A stretch of DNA of 64,000 nt from Clostridium bovifaecis. GTDB lineage: Bacteria; Bacillota; Clostridia; Clostridiales; Clostridiaceae. A program made the translations under genes and the position numbers. The notes under the pieces were generated by a model. It was given only the letters and a program-made list of their open reading frames with translations. It did no database searches and had not been told where the DNA came from. Of this stretch, positions 20,286-29,469 are shown piece after piece. The stretch is taken from positions 3,441,249 to 3,505,248 of the forward strand of contig CP046522.1 of the NCBI GenBank assembly GCA_009738435.1, in the 5' to 3' direction. Every line of letters starts with the position of its first letter. The stretch's first letter is position 1.

Positions 20286-20319
20286 AGATGCTAAAGCATA
20301 AACTTATGCACTAGCATCT
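20286..20319 (-). terminator. Terminator downstream of the P1 peptidase gene
   Basis: Outer stem AGATGCT/AGCATCT (20286-20292 and 20313-20319) enclosing an inner GCATAA...TTATGC hairpin, followed on the minus strand by TTTTATTTAATT. Confidence 0.65.
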
Positions 20320-20353
20320 CTTAAGTTATTTATTTTATGAAATTTATTGTATT

Positions 20354-20464
20354 CTAAATATTTTGCACTTCATAATCTATGTAAATTCTTTGTTCTTCTT
20401 TAAAACTTTTTCTTTCATCTATTGCATTTTTATACTTACCAATTCTATTATAAAGCTCCTGCAA
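20354..20464 (-). CDS. Possible small ORF or coding remnant
   Basis: A 36-codon frame between the P1 peptidase stop and its terminator, opening at TTG 20464 and reading LQELYNRIGKYKNAIDERKS and onward to YIDYEVQNI. The residue mix is like a charged helical protein. It has no well-placed ribosome binding site (AGGAGC is about 18 bases upstream), and a stop codon lies just 5'. It could be the tail of a lost gene. No family assigned. Confidence 0.25.
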   Translation of the reverse strand: MQELYNRIGKYKNAIDERKSFKEEQRIYIDYEVQNI

Positions 20465-20493
20465 TATAACGAACTTATATTAGCTCCTAATAT

Positions 20494-21468
20494 TTATTTA
20501 CTTTGTTTGGATAAATCCCTATAAGATTTATATCCATGTATGCTAGTCGAGGTTTTTACTGCTTTAACTATAGCCCTCTCCATAGTCCTAGCAGCTAAAA
20601 GCCCTACTACATTTACATCAGCTTCAACTTTTCCTGTGGCAATAGAAAAAATGGTATCTCCATCATACATAGTGTGCACAGGATAAATAGTTCTTCCATA
20701 CCCATTGTGAGCCATAGAAGCCACTTTATTGGTTTCGGCCTTTGTTAACTTAGCATTTGTAACAATAATCCCTATAGTAGTATTTCCATTGTATAAATTC
20801 TTTTTATTATCATATTGCGATAACATTATATCTTCTGTATCTCTTAGTCCATTTTTATTTTCATTTAATACTCCTGCAACTATTTTACCATCTTTAGGAT
20901 CTATTACATCTCCTAAGCAATTAACTGCTACTATAGCACCTACAATTAAATCACCAACTTTAAGAGTATAAGTTCCAAGCCCACCCTTCATAGCAAATTC
21001 TGGTCCTAACACCTTGCCAATAGTAGCACCTGTTCCTGCTCCTATATTGCCCTCCAAGCATTCAGATTTACTTGCATTTAAACAAGCCTTATACCCCATT
21101 TCTTTATCCGGTCTAACTTTATGATCTCCTATAACTAAATCAAATAGCGCCGCTCCACATACTATAGGCACTTTTGTCACGCCTACATCAAAGCCTATGC
21201 CTCTTTCCTCTAAATACTTCATGATTCCTCCAGCAGCATCTAATCCAAAGGCACTTCCTCCTGTTAAAAGAATAGCATGGATTTTATCTACCATATTCAT
21301 GGGATTTAACAGGTCAGTCTCTCTTGTGCCTGGTGCTCCCCCTCTTACATCAACTCCAGCTATAGCACCTGCTTCACATAAGATTACAGTACATCCTGTA
21401 GCTCCATCTAAATCTTGTGCATGACCCAACTTTATTCCTTCTATATCTGTAATTTTTATGGCTTCCAT
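20494..21468 (-). CDS. P1 (DmpA/NylC-type) family peptidase
   Basis: 324-residue N-terminal-nucleophile hydrolase precursor. The family cleaves itself before a Thr/Ser to give two chains and then acts on N-terminal residues of peptides or amides; the natural substrate here is unknown. Recognisable segments are DVRGGAPGTRETDLL, LTGGSAFGLDAA, GAGTGATIGK and NTTIGIIVTNAKLTKAE, the last containing the expected nucleophile Thr. The open frame begins 17 codons earlier, but GGGGGAG sits just before ATG 21468. It follows the ECF S-component gene, separated by a terminator, so it is probably expressed independently. Confidence 0.88.
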   Translation of the reverse strand: MEAIKITDIEGIKLGHAQDLDGATGCTVILCEAGAIAGVDVRGGAPGTRETDLLNPMNMVDKIHAILLTGGSAFGLDAAGGIMKYLEERGIGFDVGVTKVPIVCGAALFDLVIGDHKVRPDKEMGYKACLNASKSECLEGNIGAGTGATIGKVLGPEFAMKGGLGTYTLKVGDLIVGAIVAVNCLGDVIDPKDGKIVAGVLNENKNGLRDTEDIMLSQYDNKKNLYNGNTTIGIIVTNAKLTKAETNKVASMAHNGYGRTIYPVHTMYDGDTIFSIATGKVEADVNVVGLLAARTMERAIVKAVKTSTSIHGYKSYRDLSKQSK

Positions 21469-21535
21469 ATATACTCCCCCTATAACTAAGCTTCGTTTAA
21501 GAAACATTTTGCGTCGCATTTTTCTTATAAAATGA

Positions 21536-21568
21536 AAGTAGTAAAAACCCGCTAGGCATTTACTACTT
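21536..21568 (-). terminator. Terminator after the ECF S-component gene
   Basis: 10-bp stem AAGTAGTAAA/TTTACTACTT (21536-21545 and 21559-21568), followed on the minus strand by TTTCATTTTAT. Confidence 0.7.
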
Positions 21569-21591
21569 ATTATTTATTGTTAAATATTTAA

Positions 21592-22176
21592 TTATCTCTT
21601 TATTCTTCTTACTGCAAAAACTATTGGAATTGTTATTACTATAGCAACACCCATTTCAGGCAATCCATGAGTTGTTCCTAGTACTAAAAGAAACTTACCT
21701 ACAGTATCCACCTTTTGCCCAAGTGCCTTTGCAACAGGTTCAGCATATAATAAGTACATCATTCCTAAAAAACCAACAGTATTCATTAAAGTAGCTAGTG
21801 CTGCTGATGCACCCACTTTTATACTTTCATTTTTTAGCGGAATGCCTTTATACACATAATAAGCTACAACACCTATTAGCATTCTTGGAAATATAGAGAC
21901 TAGTGGATTCATTGCCGCAAAAGACAATGGAGTTGGCTTTATTATGGCATTAACAAAACTTATTATTCCAAATACAAGTCCCATTAATGCACCTAATATT
22001 GGTCCTTCCAATATAGCGGTGATTATAACTGGTATGTGCATAATTGTTGCACCAACTGGCGGAATTGGTATAATTCCAAGTGGTGTAAGCCCAAGAATAG
22101 CTGATATCGCAGCTAACATGGCAAATGTGGTAAGCTTTCTTGTTCTGGTTGTAGTTGACACTAAATTTCTTTCCAT
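21592..22176 (-). CDS. ECF transporter S component (substrate-binding membrane subunit)
   Basis: 194-residue integral membrane protein with about six hydrophobic helices, predicted to capture a vitamin-like substrate for a shared ECF energy module (EcfAA'T), which is not encoded here. Family features are the N-terminal TRKLTTFAMLAAISAILG, the small-residue-rich helix GPILGALMGLVFGIISF and the PxxGATIMHIP segment. The sequence suggests the group of S components that includes predicted pantothenate carriers, but the substrate is not proven. The first in-frame ATG is one base from GGAGG, so ATG 22176 is preferred. A promoter and structured leader precede it. Confidence 0.85.
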   Translation of the reverse strand: MERNLVSTTTRTRKLTTFAMLAAISAILGLTPLGIIPIPPVGATIMHIPVIITAILEGPILGALMGLVFGIISFVNAIIKPTPLSFAAMNPLVSIFPRMLIGVVAYYVYKGIPLKNESIKVGASAALATLMNTVGFLGMMYLLYAEPVAKALGQKVDTVGKFLLVLGTTHGLPEMGVAIVITIPIVFAVRRIKR

Positions 22177-22213
22177 AAATTTCATACCTCCGTTCTTATT
22201 CCTTTAAGGATAT

Positions 22214-22289
22214 AAGTCGAGCGATGGAAACTTAACTATTAAATTTTAAGGCTAAAATTTAGTTCAGTTTCTTATCAGAATACCGACTT
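22214..22289 (-). promoter_or_regulatory. Structured 5' leader of the ECF S-component gene
   Basis: The RNA from the predicted start point near 22290 can close an outer helix AAGTCG/CGACTT (22289-22284 with 22219-22214). Inside it a long hairpin runs from 22271 to 22227: GAAACT, AACTA and AATTTTA pair with TAAAATT, TAGTT and AGTTTC. Between the helices lie unpaired 12- and 7-base segments that could form a ligand pocket. I could not match it to a named riboswitch. No terminator follows, so any control would be on translation. Confidence 0.45.
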
Positions 22290-22296
22290 TGTAAAT

Positions 22297-22324
22297 ATTT
22301 TAACACCTTTTTGGACAAAGTCAA
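22297..22324 (-). promoter_or_regulatory. Promoter of the ECF S-component gene
   Basis: TTGACT (22324-22319), 16-base spacer, TAAAAT (22302-22297) on the minus strand. The transcript would start almost exactly at the outer leader helix. Confidence 0.7.
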
Positions 22325-22391
22325 AGAGTTTTTTTGACTTTTTTCAAGATTTTTACATATGTAAATGCTTTTATTTCTTCTATGAAAATTA

Positions 22392-23659
22392 TTATCTAGC
22401 TTTAATTGTAGGCTTTCCTTTTATCTTGCTTCTTTCTTTTGTCTCCCTTAAGTATAATCCATACATAAAGAGGGCCGCTACTATTGATAGAACAAATATA
22501 AATGGCCATGCCATCCTAACTTCCTTACCCTTTATATATGACCCCATAACCCGAGGGCCTATAGCATTTCCTGCTCCCCCTATTATCGGAAGTATAGAAT
22601 TAACTCTTCCTCTATGCGACATAGGTGTATGATTTGCTATGTAAACCCCTTGATTAGTAGCAGATAAAATTTCCCCCGTAGTCCATATTACCGTTGATAT
22701 AACAAAAAACTTATAGTGTTGTGCATAGTAAAGCATCCCGAACCCAATTGCATAGAATATTCCAGCTAAAGCTATATTAAATATCGCCTTATTTTTCTTG
22801 TTAAATGTATAATCACTACTGTAAAAGCTACAACTACAATAGCATTAACAGACATCAAAGTCCCAAACATCAAGGCTCCATTTTCTGGAAATAAGGCTTT
22901 TACTTGAAGAGGAATTGCAAAATTACTTTGAGCATATACAAAGGAATATATGATTGAGATTAGCGAAAATATTAAAAGTGTAGGTCTTTTCCATATAACG
23001 CTAAACACACTTCCAGCTTCACTTTTCTCTTCACCGCATTCATACTCATGACTCTTTTTCTTAATGTTTAATTTATCAGGTATAGTTTCTTTAACAAACA
23101 CTGCAACTAATATTAAGGATATAATAGTAGTTAAAGCATCTCCCCAAAATATCCACTTAATATACTTTTTATATAAAACTCCTGCTATAAATGGCCCTAT
23201 TGCTACGCCTATATTTATTCCTAAATATAAAAGTGAAAATGCTTGCTGCCTATTCTTCTTATCTGTTAAATCTGCAATCATAGCAGCATTTGCTGGCTGT
23301 ACTGCTCCATTAAAAAAATTATACAAAACTAAAATCCAAGGAATTAGAATAGATCTTCCTAAAACTCCGCAGGGTATTAACATAATAGCGGCTAATGATT
23401 GAAATACCAATATTATTTTCTTCCTGCCTACATGATCTGATAGCTTTCCTCCTATTATAGAGCCAATAGCTCCAGCGATTGCTGCTATCATCATAAAACG
23501 TCCTACTTTATCCGAAGCCATACCTAGCTTTTCTGTTAGAAACATAGCTAAGAATGGGAACACAAAACTTCCTATGCTGTTTATAATTCTTGCAAAAAAC
23601 AATATAATTATATCTTTGGGTAACTTTCTATAACCCTTGATTGTTTCTAATAGCCCCAT
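22392..23659 (-). pseudogene. Major facilitator superfamily transporter, frameshifted
   Basis: Drug-efflux-like MFS protein in two frames. The first part (from ATG 23659, RBS AAGGGGG) covers about 290 residues with the loop motif GGKLSDHVGRKK after helix 2 and at least seven helices. The second part (to 22392) supplies the last helices (STVIWTTGEILSATNQGVYIA, GGAGNAIGPRV). At 22796-22802 the frame changes inside ACAAGAAAAATAAGG. Adding one base there gives a continuous ...IIHLT-KKNKAIFNIALAGIFYAIGFGMLYYAQ. A one-base deletion or a sequencing error in an A-rich stretch. Substrate unknown. Confidence 0.8.
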
Positions 23660-23744
23660 AACCATCCCCCTTGTCCTATTTAGTTCTTTAGATAAGCATA
23701 TTATTTTACTATATTCATATCATCTTTTATACACTAAATTAAAG

Positions 23745-23761
23745 ACCGCCAGTATGGCGGT
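23745..23761 (-). terminator. Terminator of pepV
   Basis: Stem ACCGCCA/TGGCGGT with a 3-base loop, followed on the minus strand by TCTTTAATTT, just after the pepV stop. Confidence 0.75.
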
Positions 23762-23766
23762 AAAGT

Positions 23767-25158
23767 TTATTTAGCAAGCTCATACATAGCATGAGCATAT
23801 ATTTTAGAATTCTTAATCAGGTGTTCTATTTTTATATATTCATTAGCCTGATGGTCAAGGTCTGGTTCCCCTGGGAATATAGGCCCAAAAGCGACTATAT
23901 TAGGCATTTCTTTAGCATATGTTCCCCCTCCTATAGATAAAAGTTCTGCCTTTTCACCTACTTGTTCTTCATAAACTTTAGATAAAATTTTTATTACTTT
24001 ATGTTCTTGAGGAAAATATAGTGGCGGCTGATGTTCCATGTTCTCTATGCCAATCCCAGTACCCTGTATGGTTTTATCTAATCTCATAATCATATCTTCA
24101 TATTTGCAGGTCACAGGATATCTAAGATTTAATGTCATTTTTATCTTATCCTCATCTGCATTTATCACTCCTACATTAAAGGATAGCTTTCCTGAAACCT
24201 CATCTTGAAGTCCTACTCCAAATTTTTCTCCATATACATCCATGCCTATGTGCTTATCCATAAATCTAATAAACTTGACTATATCACTATCTTCTAGTTG
24301 TAATTCTGAAAGAAAAGCAAAGAGCTGCATTATAGCATTCTTACCCAACTCTGGAAGGCTGCCATGTGCTGACACTCCTTTTGATTTTACAACGATAACT
24401 TCATCTCCAGGCTCTACGCTTATATAATATCCTGTTCTATCTGTAAATTCCTTTACAGCATTTACTATAATATTTATATCATTTATTAATATCCCTGCTT
24501 CACAATAATCTGGAACCATGTTTGCTTTTTGTCCGCCTTTTATATACTTTATGGAATTTTCCTTTCCTCTAACATTAATTTCTTTTACTAAGTCAAAAAT
24601 AGTTATACCCTTTTCTCCATTGATAATCGGATATTCAGCATCAGGAGTGAACCCTGCTGCAGGTGACTTTTCACTTTTAAAGTAGTATTCTATTTCTTCT
24701 CCACTTCCTGTTTCCTCATTTGCACCAAAAATAATTCTTATTTTCTTAGAGACTTTAAGTTCTAGATCCTTTATAGCCTTAAGGGCATAAATACATGATA
24801 TCAGCGGTCCTTTATCGTCCATAGTCCCCCTCCCAAATATCTTTCCATCATGAACTTCTGCTCCATATGGTGGATACATCCACCCATCACCTTCTGGTAC
24901 TACGTCGACATGACCTAAAACCGCTACATATTCCTCTCCCTCACCATATTCCGCATAACCTATATAATTATCTAGATTTACCGTTTTGAATCCTAGTTTG
25001 CTACATAAATCCAAGCAATATTTTAAAGCCTCTGTAGGACCTTCCCCAAAAGGCATTTCCTCCTCCTCTTCCCCTCTTACACTTTTAATTCTTACTAAGT
25101 CTTGAGTAGAAGTTACTATATCTTTCTTAAACTCATCTACTTTTTTATTTATATTCAT
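23767..25158 (-). CDS. pepV: Dipeptidase PepV-type, M20 metallopeptidase
   Basis: 463-residue zinc dipeptidase expected to cleave unsubstituted dipeptides in the cytoplasm. Catalytic-domain motifs are GHVDVVPEGDGW (first metal His and Asp), GRGTMDDKGPL (bridging Asp) and FGANEETGSGEEIEY (general-base Glu and metal Glu), then FTPDAEYP; the last metal His is in DLDHQANE near the C-terminus. A lid domain lies between about 180 and 350. Length and motif order fit the PepV/Sapep branch rather than PepT. Single gene with its own terminator. Confidence 0.93.
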   Translation of the reverse strand: MNINKKVDEFKKDIVTSTQDLVRIKSVRGEEEEEMPFGEGPTEALKYCLDLCSKLGFKTVNLDNYIGYAEYGEGEEYVAVLGHVDVVPEGDGWMYPPYGAEVHDGKIFGRGTMDDKGPLISCIYALKAIKDLELKVSKKIRIIFGANEETGSGEEIEYYFKSEKSPAAGFTPDAEYPIINGEKGITIFDLVKEINVRGKENSIKYIKGGQKANMVPDYCEAGILINDINIIVNAVKEFTDRTGYYISVEPGDEVIVVKSKGVSAHGSLPELGKNAIMQLFAFLSELQLEDSDIVKFIRFMDKHIGMDVYGEKFGVGLQDEVSGKLSFNVGVINADEDKIKMTLNLRYPVTCKYEDMIMRLDKTIQGTGIGIENMEHQPPLYFPQEHKVIKILSKVYEEQVGEKAELLSIGGGTYAKEMPNIVAFGPIFPGEPDLDHQANEYIKIEHLIKNSKIYAHAMYELAK

Positions 25159-25389
25159 GATATATCTCCTTTCACGCGAGCAAAATCTGTTAAACTTCTA
25201 TATCTTATTATACATTGTACCCTTACTATTTGTAATTATAGCAGATAAATACAAAGCTATGCTATCTTAGAAAATTTATTTAGTACTAGAAACTTTCTAA
25301 AACTCACTTTTATAAAAACAATATTATAGGTTTAAAAACTTGTTCTATGTCAATAATTTGAATAATACCTTATTTTAGGAGGGATATAT

Positions 25390-26139
25390 ATGAATGAAAA
25401 TTTAAATACAGATGAATTTTTAGAGGAAGAAATTATAAAATATTTATCTCAAGGAAAAAAACTATTCAGCCAAAATAGAATTGATGAAGCTTTTGAGAAC
25501 TTTGACAAAGCTTTAGAACTTAACATAAACTATGCTGATATTTATCTAACTAAAGGTGAAGCATACATGCAAATGTTTGAGATTGAAGAAGCTGAAAAAT
25601 GTATAAAAAAATACCTTAGAATGAATGCTAACTCGTATAGAGGATATATGAATATGATAGAAATATATACAATGAGAGGTAACTTTAAAAAAGCATTAAG
25701 CTTTTGTAATAAAGTTATAGAACAAAGACAAAATGATTTTTTAATCTATTATAAAAAAGCCTATATATTAACGCAACTTACCAGAATAGAAGAAGCCCTA
25801 AAGTGCTATGATAAATGTATACAACTTAATCCAAATTATTATGAAGCTTACTGCGAAAAAGCTGAGCTCTTAGCTGCATACTGTAATCACGATGAAGCAC
25901 TAGACCTTTATTCAAAAGCTATTAAACTAGATAGTAATAGGATTGACGCATATATAGGTAAGGCATTAGTATACGTAGATCTAGAAAACTATGATCATGC
26001 TTTTCTTACAATAAAAAAAGCTTATGAACTAGATCCTTCTGATGAGTGGTGCCGATGCCACTATACAATAATAAAAGATATACTTAAAAATCAAAAAAAT
26101 GCCCCTAATAATAGAGGCATAGTTATACCATTTAATTAA
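25390..26139 (+). CDS. Tetratricopeptide-repeat protein
   Basis: 249 residues made almost wholly of about six 34-residue TPR units, for example the one starting GKKLFSQNRIDEAFENFDKAL and one containing EALKCYDKCIQLNPNYYEAY. No signal peptide, membrane helix or catalytic domain is visible, so it is a cytoplasmic scaffold of unknown partner. It starts at ATG 25390 with AGGAGGG six bases upstream. It is monocistronic and convergent with nrdG. Confidence 0.88.
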   Translation: MNENLNTDEFLEEEIIKYLSQGKKLFSQNRIDEAFENFDKALELNINYADIYLTKGEAYMQMFEIEEAEKCIKKYLRMNANSYRGYMNMIEIYTMRGNFKKALSFCNKVIEQRQNDFLIYYKKAYILTQLTRIEEALKCYDKCIQLNPNYYEAYCEKAELLAAYCNHDEALDLYSKAIKLDSNRIDAYIGKALVYVDLENYDHAFLTIKKAYELDPSDEWCRCHYTIIKDILKNQKNAPNNRGIVIPFN

Positions 26140-26211
26140 ATTGCGATACAGCTTAATTAGTGAAGAAGGGAAGCGGAAAATATTAGAATCACCTTGCAAT
26201 GCAAGATACTT

Positions 26212-26733
26212 CTATCTTTTATTTTTCTCTTCCCACATAACTACTGTTTTAAGACGAATACTATCTTTAACATCTATAAGTCTTTGGTTTCTGGAACCTG
26301 CATACTTTTTAGCTCCTTCCATTAAACCTTTTTCAAATCTTCCATCTATAAGAACATCCACCTGCTCTAATAGTTTTAGCTTTCCCTCTTCTCTACTGTT
26401 TATAATTTCTTCAAAGGTATAACCTGTATAAGACCAAAGGCTAAGACCCATATTTTTTATGTTTTTAGCGAGGATGCTTAACGGATATGCCTGATCAAAA
26501 GGTTCTCCCCCTGAAAAAGTTACTCCTCTGATTAATGGCATATTACACTGTATTCTATCAATAAGCGTATCTATCTCTATTTCTTCTCCATAATTATAAT
26601 CCTGCATTGCCTCGTTATGACAGCCATCACACTTGTGACTGCATCCCGACAAAAATAGTGCACTTCTTAATCCTTCTCCATTTACCATGGTATTATCTAA
26701 AAATCCGGCTACCTGCAGTTTCATCTTAACCAC
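26212..26733 (-). CDS. nrdG: Anaerobic ribonucleotide reductase activating enzyme NrdG
   Basis: Radical-SAM enzyme of 173 residues that installs the glycyl radical on NrdD. The 4Fe-4S motif CxxxCxxC is CSHKCDGC near residue 31, followed by the SAM-binding TFSGGEPFDQ. It begins 5 bp after nrdD, its substrate protein, and shares its transcript. Confidence 0.96.
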   Translation of the reverse strand: MVKMKLQVAGFLDNTMVNGEGLRSALFLSGCSHKCDGCHNEAMQDYNYGEEIEIDTLIDRIQCNMPLIRGVTFSGGEPFDQAYPLSILAKNIKNMGLSLWSYTGYTFEEIINSREEGKLKLLEQVDVLIDGRFEKGLMEGAKKYAGSRNQRLIDVKDSIRLKTVVMWEEKNKR

Positions 26734-26738
26734 TCCAG

Positions 26739-28856
26739 CTAATTTTTATAAGTATTTATGTGCATATTATCATTATGAGAAAGTCTATCTTCACGTTCTG
26801 CAACTTTCCCTGAACCAAACCTTTCATCTAATGATAGGTAACCAGTAACTCTTGATATTCCCTGAATGTCAAGGTTACCACATTTAGGGCAACTTGTTTC
26901 GGAAGCTTCTATCTTCTCCCCGCATCCTTTACAGTACCTCATGTGAAAATTTACCCCTATATAGCTTATATTGGTATTTGTATAGGCATAGTCTATTATA
27001 GATTTTACATCTTCTGCTTGTGGATATCCATCCATTTCAATATATGTAATATGGCCTCCATTACATATCTTATGGAAAGGTGCCTCTAAATCTATTTTAT
27101 TTTTAATCGATACCTTATATCCTACTGGAATATGATAACTATTTGTGTAGTAGTCTTTATCTGTAACTCCATCTATTCTTCCAAAAACAGCTTGGTCTTG
27201 TATAACGAATTTCCCTGAAAGCCCTTCTGCAGGAGTTGCATAACATGACCAATTAAGCTTATCTACTTCCCTATATTTATCACAAAACTCCCTTATGCGG
27301 GAAACAATTCTAACTCCTAAATTGTAAGTTTCTTTATCTTCTCCGTGATGTTTGCCAACTAGGGCTACCAAGGTCTCTGCTAGGCCAATAAATCCAATTC
27401 CCCAAGTTCCTTGCTTAAGTATCGGTTCTATAGAATCTTCTCGATTTAATCCTTCAGAGCCACGCATTAACTGTTCTCCTGCTACAAAAGGTAAATCTTT
27501 TACCTTTAACCTTTTAAGTACATTATATCTATGAATCAAAGACTCTCTGGCTAGCTCTAATCTGCTGTCTAATAGCGAGAAAAACTTATCTATATCTCCC
27601 TTAGCTAATATACCGATTCTAGGCAAGTTTACTGTAGTAGGAGCTATATTACCACGTCCTGCAGGTCCTGGTTCTCCATTTACATTAGACATTATGTAAG
27701 TTCTGCATCCCATTGTAGCAGCGATCACACCCTTATCATAGTATTCCTTATTAAAGTCTGCATCTAAATTCATAAACATAGGATTCATTCTCTTACTTGC
27801 TACCCTGCAAGCTAATTCGTACAGGTAGTAATATGGATCTCCCGACTCTCTATTAACTCCTTTTTTAACTCTAAATATTATATTAGGGAATATAGGTTGC
27901 TCTCCTTTTCCAAGCCCCTTTTCATATTCTTCTAAGAAGATTCTATCCACCATAGCTGCATCTTCACTCTCTGGTAATCCAAGATTAATAGAGCTAAAAG
28001 GAACCTGACTTCCCGCTCTAGAGTGCATAGTGTTTAAATTATAAACAATTCCTTGCATAGATTGATGAACTATTTTCTCTAGCTTTTTCTCTACAACTTC
28101 ATCTAAATTTTCTATGTATCCAAAATACTCGTTATATTCTTTTTTTATTTCATTCCTAGTCATATCCACGAAAGGAGCCATGTCATTGTCAAAATTTGCA
28201 TGAGATTGTCCGCCAAACATATCATTTTGAGTGCTCTGAAGCAATATACAAGATAGCTCCGCTGCAGATTCTATTCGCTTTGCTGGGAGAATTGTACCAT
28301 AACCTGTGTTAAATCCTCTATTTAATATTTTTCCAGTTTCTATATTCAAACAATTTACAGTTAAATTATATGAATCTAAATCATGATAATATAAGTCTCC
28401 ATTTTCATGAAGCTTTGCTAAATTTTTGGGCATCATTCCTAGATTGTGCCATTTATTAGACTCACTTGCTATTCTAAGAAGTTTGGAGCTAAAGTTGTTT
28501 CCAACATTTGCATTATCTCTATCAGTTTCAACTCCTATTCCTTCTATAACTTTCATCAGATCAGACTTCTTTTCTCTAATCTTCGTTCTTTCTCTTCTAT
28601 AATTGGAGTAAGTCCTCCAAATTACTTCACAACCGTTCTCTTGTAGAACATTTTCTACAACATTTTGAATCTCTTCAACTGTTATTTCAGCAGATTCTTT
28701 TCTTTCAATTTGTTCTATAACCTTTTGAGTAAGCTCTATAGCTTCACTTTCTTTTAAGTTAAAAGCTATCTCCTCCGCAGAGCCTTTTATCGCATTGGTT
28801 ATTTTTGTAGAATTAAACTGAACCCGCCTTCCGTCTCTCTTAACTACATATAGCAT
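26739..28856 (-). CDS. nrdD: Anaerobic (class III) ribonucleoside-triphosphate reductase NrdD
   Basis: Reduces ribonucleotides to deoxyribonucleotides without oxygen. 705 residues: an N-terminal ATP-cone (YVVKRDGRRVQFNSTKITNAI) for allosteric control, the glycyl-radical barrel with GDPYYYLYELACRVASKRM and MGCRTYIM, a C-terminal zinc site (YCKGCGEKIE, CPKCGN) and the glycyl-radical loop RVTGYLSLDERFG. The open frame extends 8 codons upstream, but GGAGGG is spaced for ATG 28856. An NrdR-like box overlaps its promoter. Confidence 0.97.
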   Translation of the reverse strand: MLYVVKRDGRRVQFNSTKITNAIKGSAEEIAFNLKESEAIELTQKVIEQIERKESAEITVEEIQNVVENVLQENGCEVIWRTYSNYRRERTKIREKKSDLMKVIEGIGVETDRDNANVGNNFSSKLLRIASESNKWHNLGMMPKNLAKLHENGDLYYHDLDSYNLTVNCLNIETGKILNRGFNTGYGTILPAKRIESAAELSCILLQSTQNDMFGGQSHANFDNDMAPFVDMTRNEIKKEYNEYFGYIENLDEVVEKKLEKIVHQSMQGIVYNLNTMHSRAGSQVPFSSINLGLPESEDAAMVDRIFLEEYEKGLGKGEQPIFPNIIFRVKKGVNRESGDPYYYLYELACRVASKRMNPMFMNLDADFNKEYYDKGVIAATMGCRTYIMSNVNGEPGPAGRGNIAPTTVNLPRIGILAKGDIDKFFSLLDSRLELARESLIHRYNVLKRLKVKDLPFVAGEQLMRGSEGLNREDSIEPILKQGTWGIGFIGLAETLVALVGKHHGEDKETYNLGVRIVSRIREFCDKYREVDKLNWSCYATPAEGLSGKFVIQDQAVFGRIDGVTDKDYYTNSYHIPVGYKVSIKNKIDLEAPFHKICNGGHITYIEMDGYPQAEDVKSIIDYAYTNTNISYIGVNFHMRYCKGCGEKIEASETSCPKCGNLDIQGISRVTGYLSLDERFGSGKVAEREDRLSHNDNMHINTYKN

Positions 28857-28871
28857 ACCAATTCCCTCCAA

Positions 28872-28887
28872 CCACAACATATTGTAC
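28872..28887 (-). promoter_or_regulatory. NrdR-like box
   Basis: Minus strand GTACAATATGTTGTGG agrees with the NrdR consensus ACACwATATATwGTGT at about 12 of 16 positions. It lies just after the -10, over the likely start point. A second box at the usual ~31-bp spacing was not clear. Confidence 0.5.
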
Positions 28888-28894
28888 CTTGCAT

Positions 28895-28923
28895 ATTATA
28901 CTCTACAAAGTTTTTTATGGCAA
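28895..28923 (-). promoter_or_regulatory. Promoter of nrdDG
   Basis: TTGCCA (28923-28918), 17-base spacer, TATAAT (28900-28895) on the minus strand. Confidence 0.75.
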
Positions 28924-29164
28924 TTTTCTAATAAACTATATGAATTTAATACTTTATGTTTAGTTTATTTTTCTTCTTCTTCTTACGTTTTTTATATAGC
29001 TTGCCTTATTGACATTTGCACATATCCTTTCCACTAAATTACATGCATAAAAAGCATTTCCCATAAATTCAAAAATATCGCTATGAGGCAAAGTATTACT
29101 CAACGTTATGCTACATAACTCCTAATATGTTACATTTTTGTTGATGATTTTTTATAAAATTCCG
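28924..29164. other. Intergenic, nothing identified
   Basis: About 240 AT-rich bases between the divergent nrdDG and peptide promoters. I see no ORF, hairpin or repeat that I can support. Confidence 0.5.
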
Positions 29165-29193
29165 TTGCAATTTTTTGTTATAAATCATATAAT
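29165..29193 (+). promoter_or_regulatory. Promoter of the 45-residue peptide gene
   Basis: TTGCAA (29165-29170), 17-base spacer, perfect TATAAT (29188-29193). The start point would be near 29200, leaving about 105 bases of untranslated leader. Confidence 0.75.
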
Positions 29194-29306
29194 ATGGAAT
29201 ATGTTTCCTTTTGCATTATTTGCTTTAATTAACTCATATAATGCATTCCTATATACAACGATTTATTTCATGACTTATATTTATAAACAGAAAGGGGAAA
29301 ATCAGT

Positions 29307-29444
29307 ATGAATAAATCTACTACAGCCAGCGAAGGTAATACCTCAAAACAGATACCTGTAAAAACTAAGGAAGGCAATATAAAAAAAACCTTTCAGATTA
29401 CACAAGATGTTATAGAAGATTGTCTATCAACATGCTTAGGTTAA
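29307..29444 (+). CDS. Orphan 45-residue peptide with Cys-containing C-terminus
   Basis: ATG 29307 is preceded by AAAGGGG. The product is hydrophilic (MNKSTTASEG..., with KTKEGNIKKTFQITQD) and ends IEDCLSTCLG: two Cys four apart with Ser and Thr between, and no transmembrane helix. It has its own near-consensus promoter and a terminator, so expression is likely. The layout, a charged leader-like part plus a short Cys/Ser/Thr tail, resembles precursors of ribosomally made, modified peptides. No modification or export enzyme is encoded within 15 kb, so this is only a suggestion. It could also be a small regulatory or metal-binding peptide. Not recognised as any known family. Confidence 0.6.
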   Translation: MNKSTTASEGNTSKQIPVKTKEGNIKKTFQITQDVIEDCLSTCLG

Positions 29445-29469
29445 TATACTACTATATCTTATATAAAAT

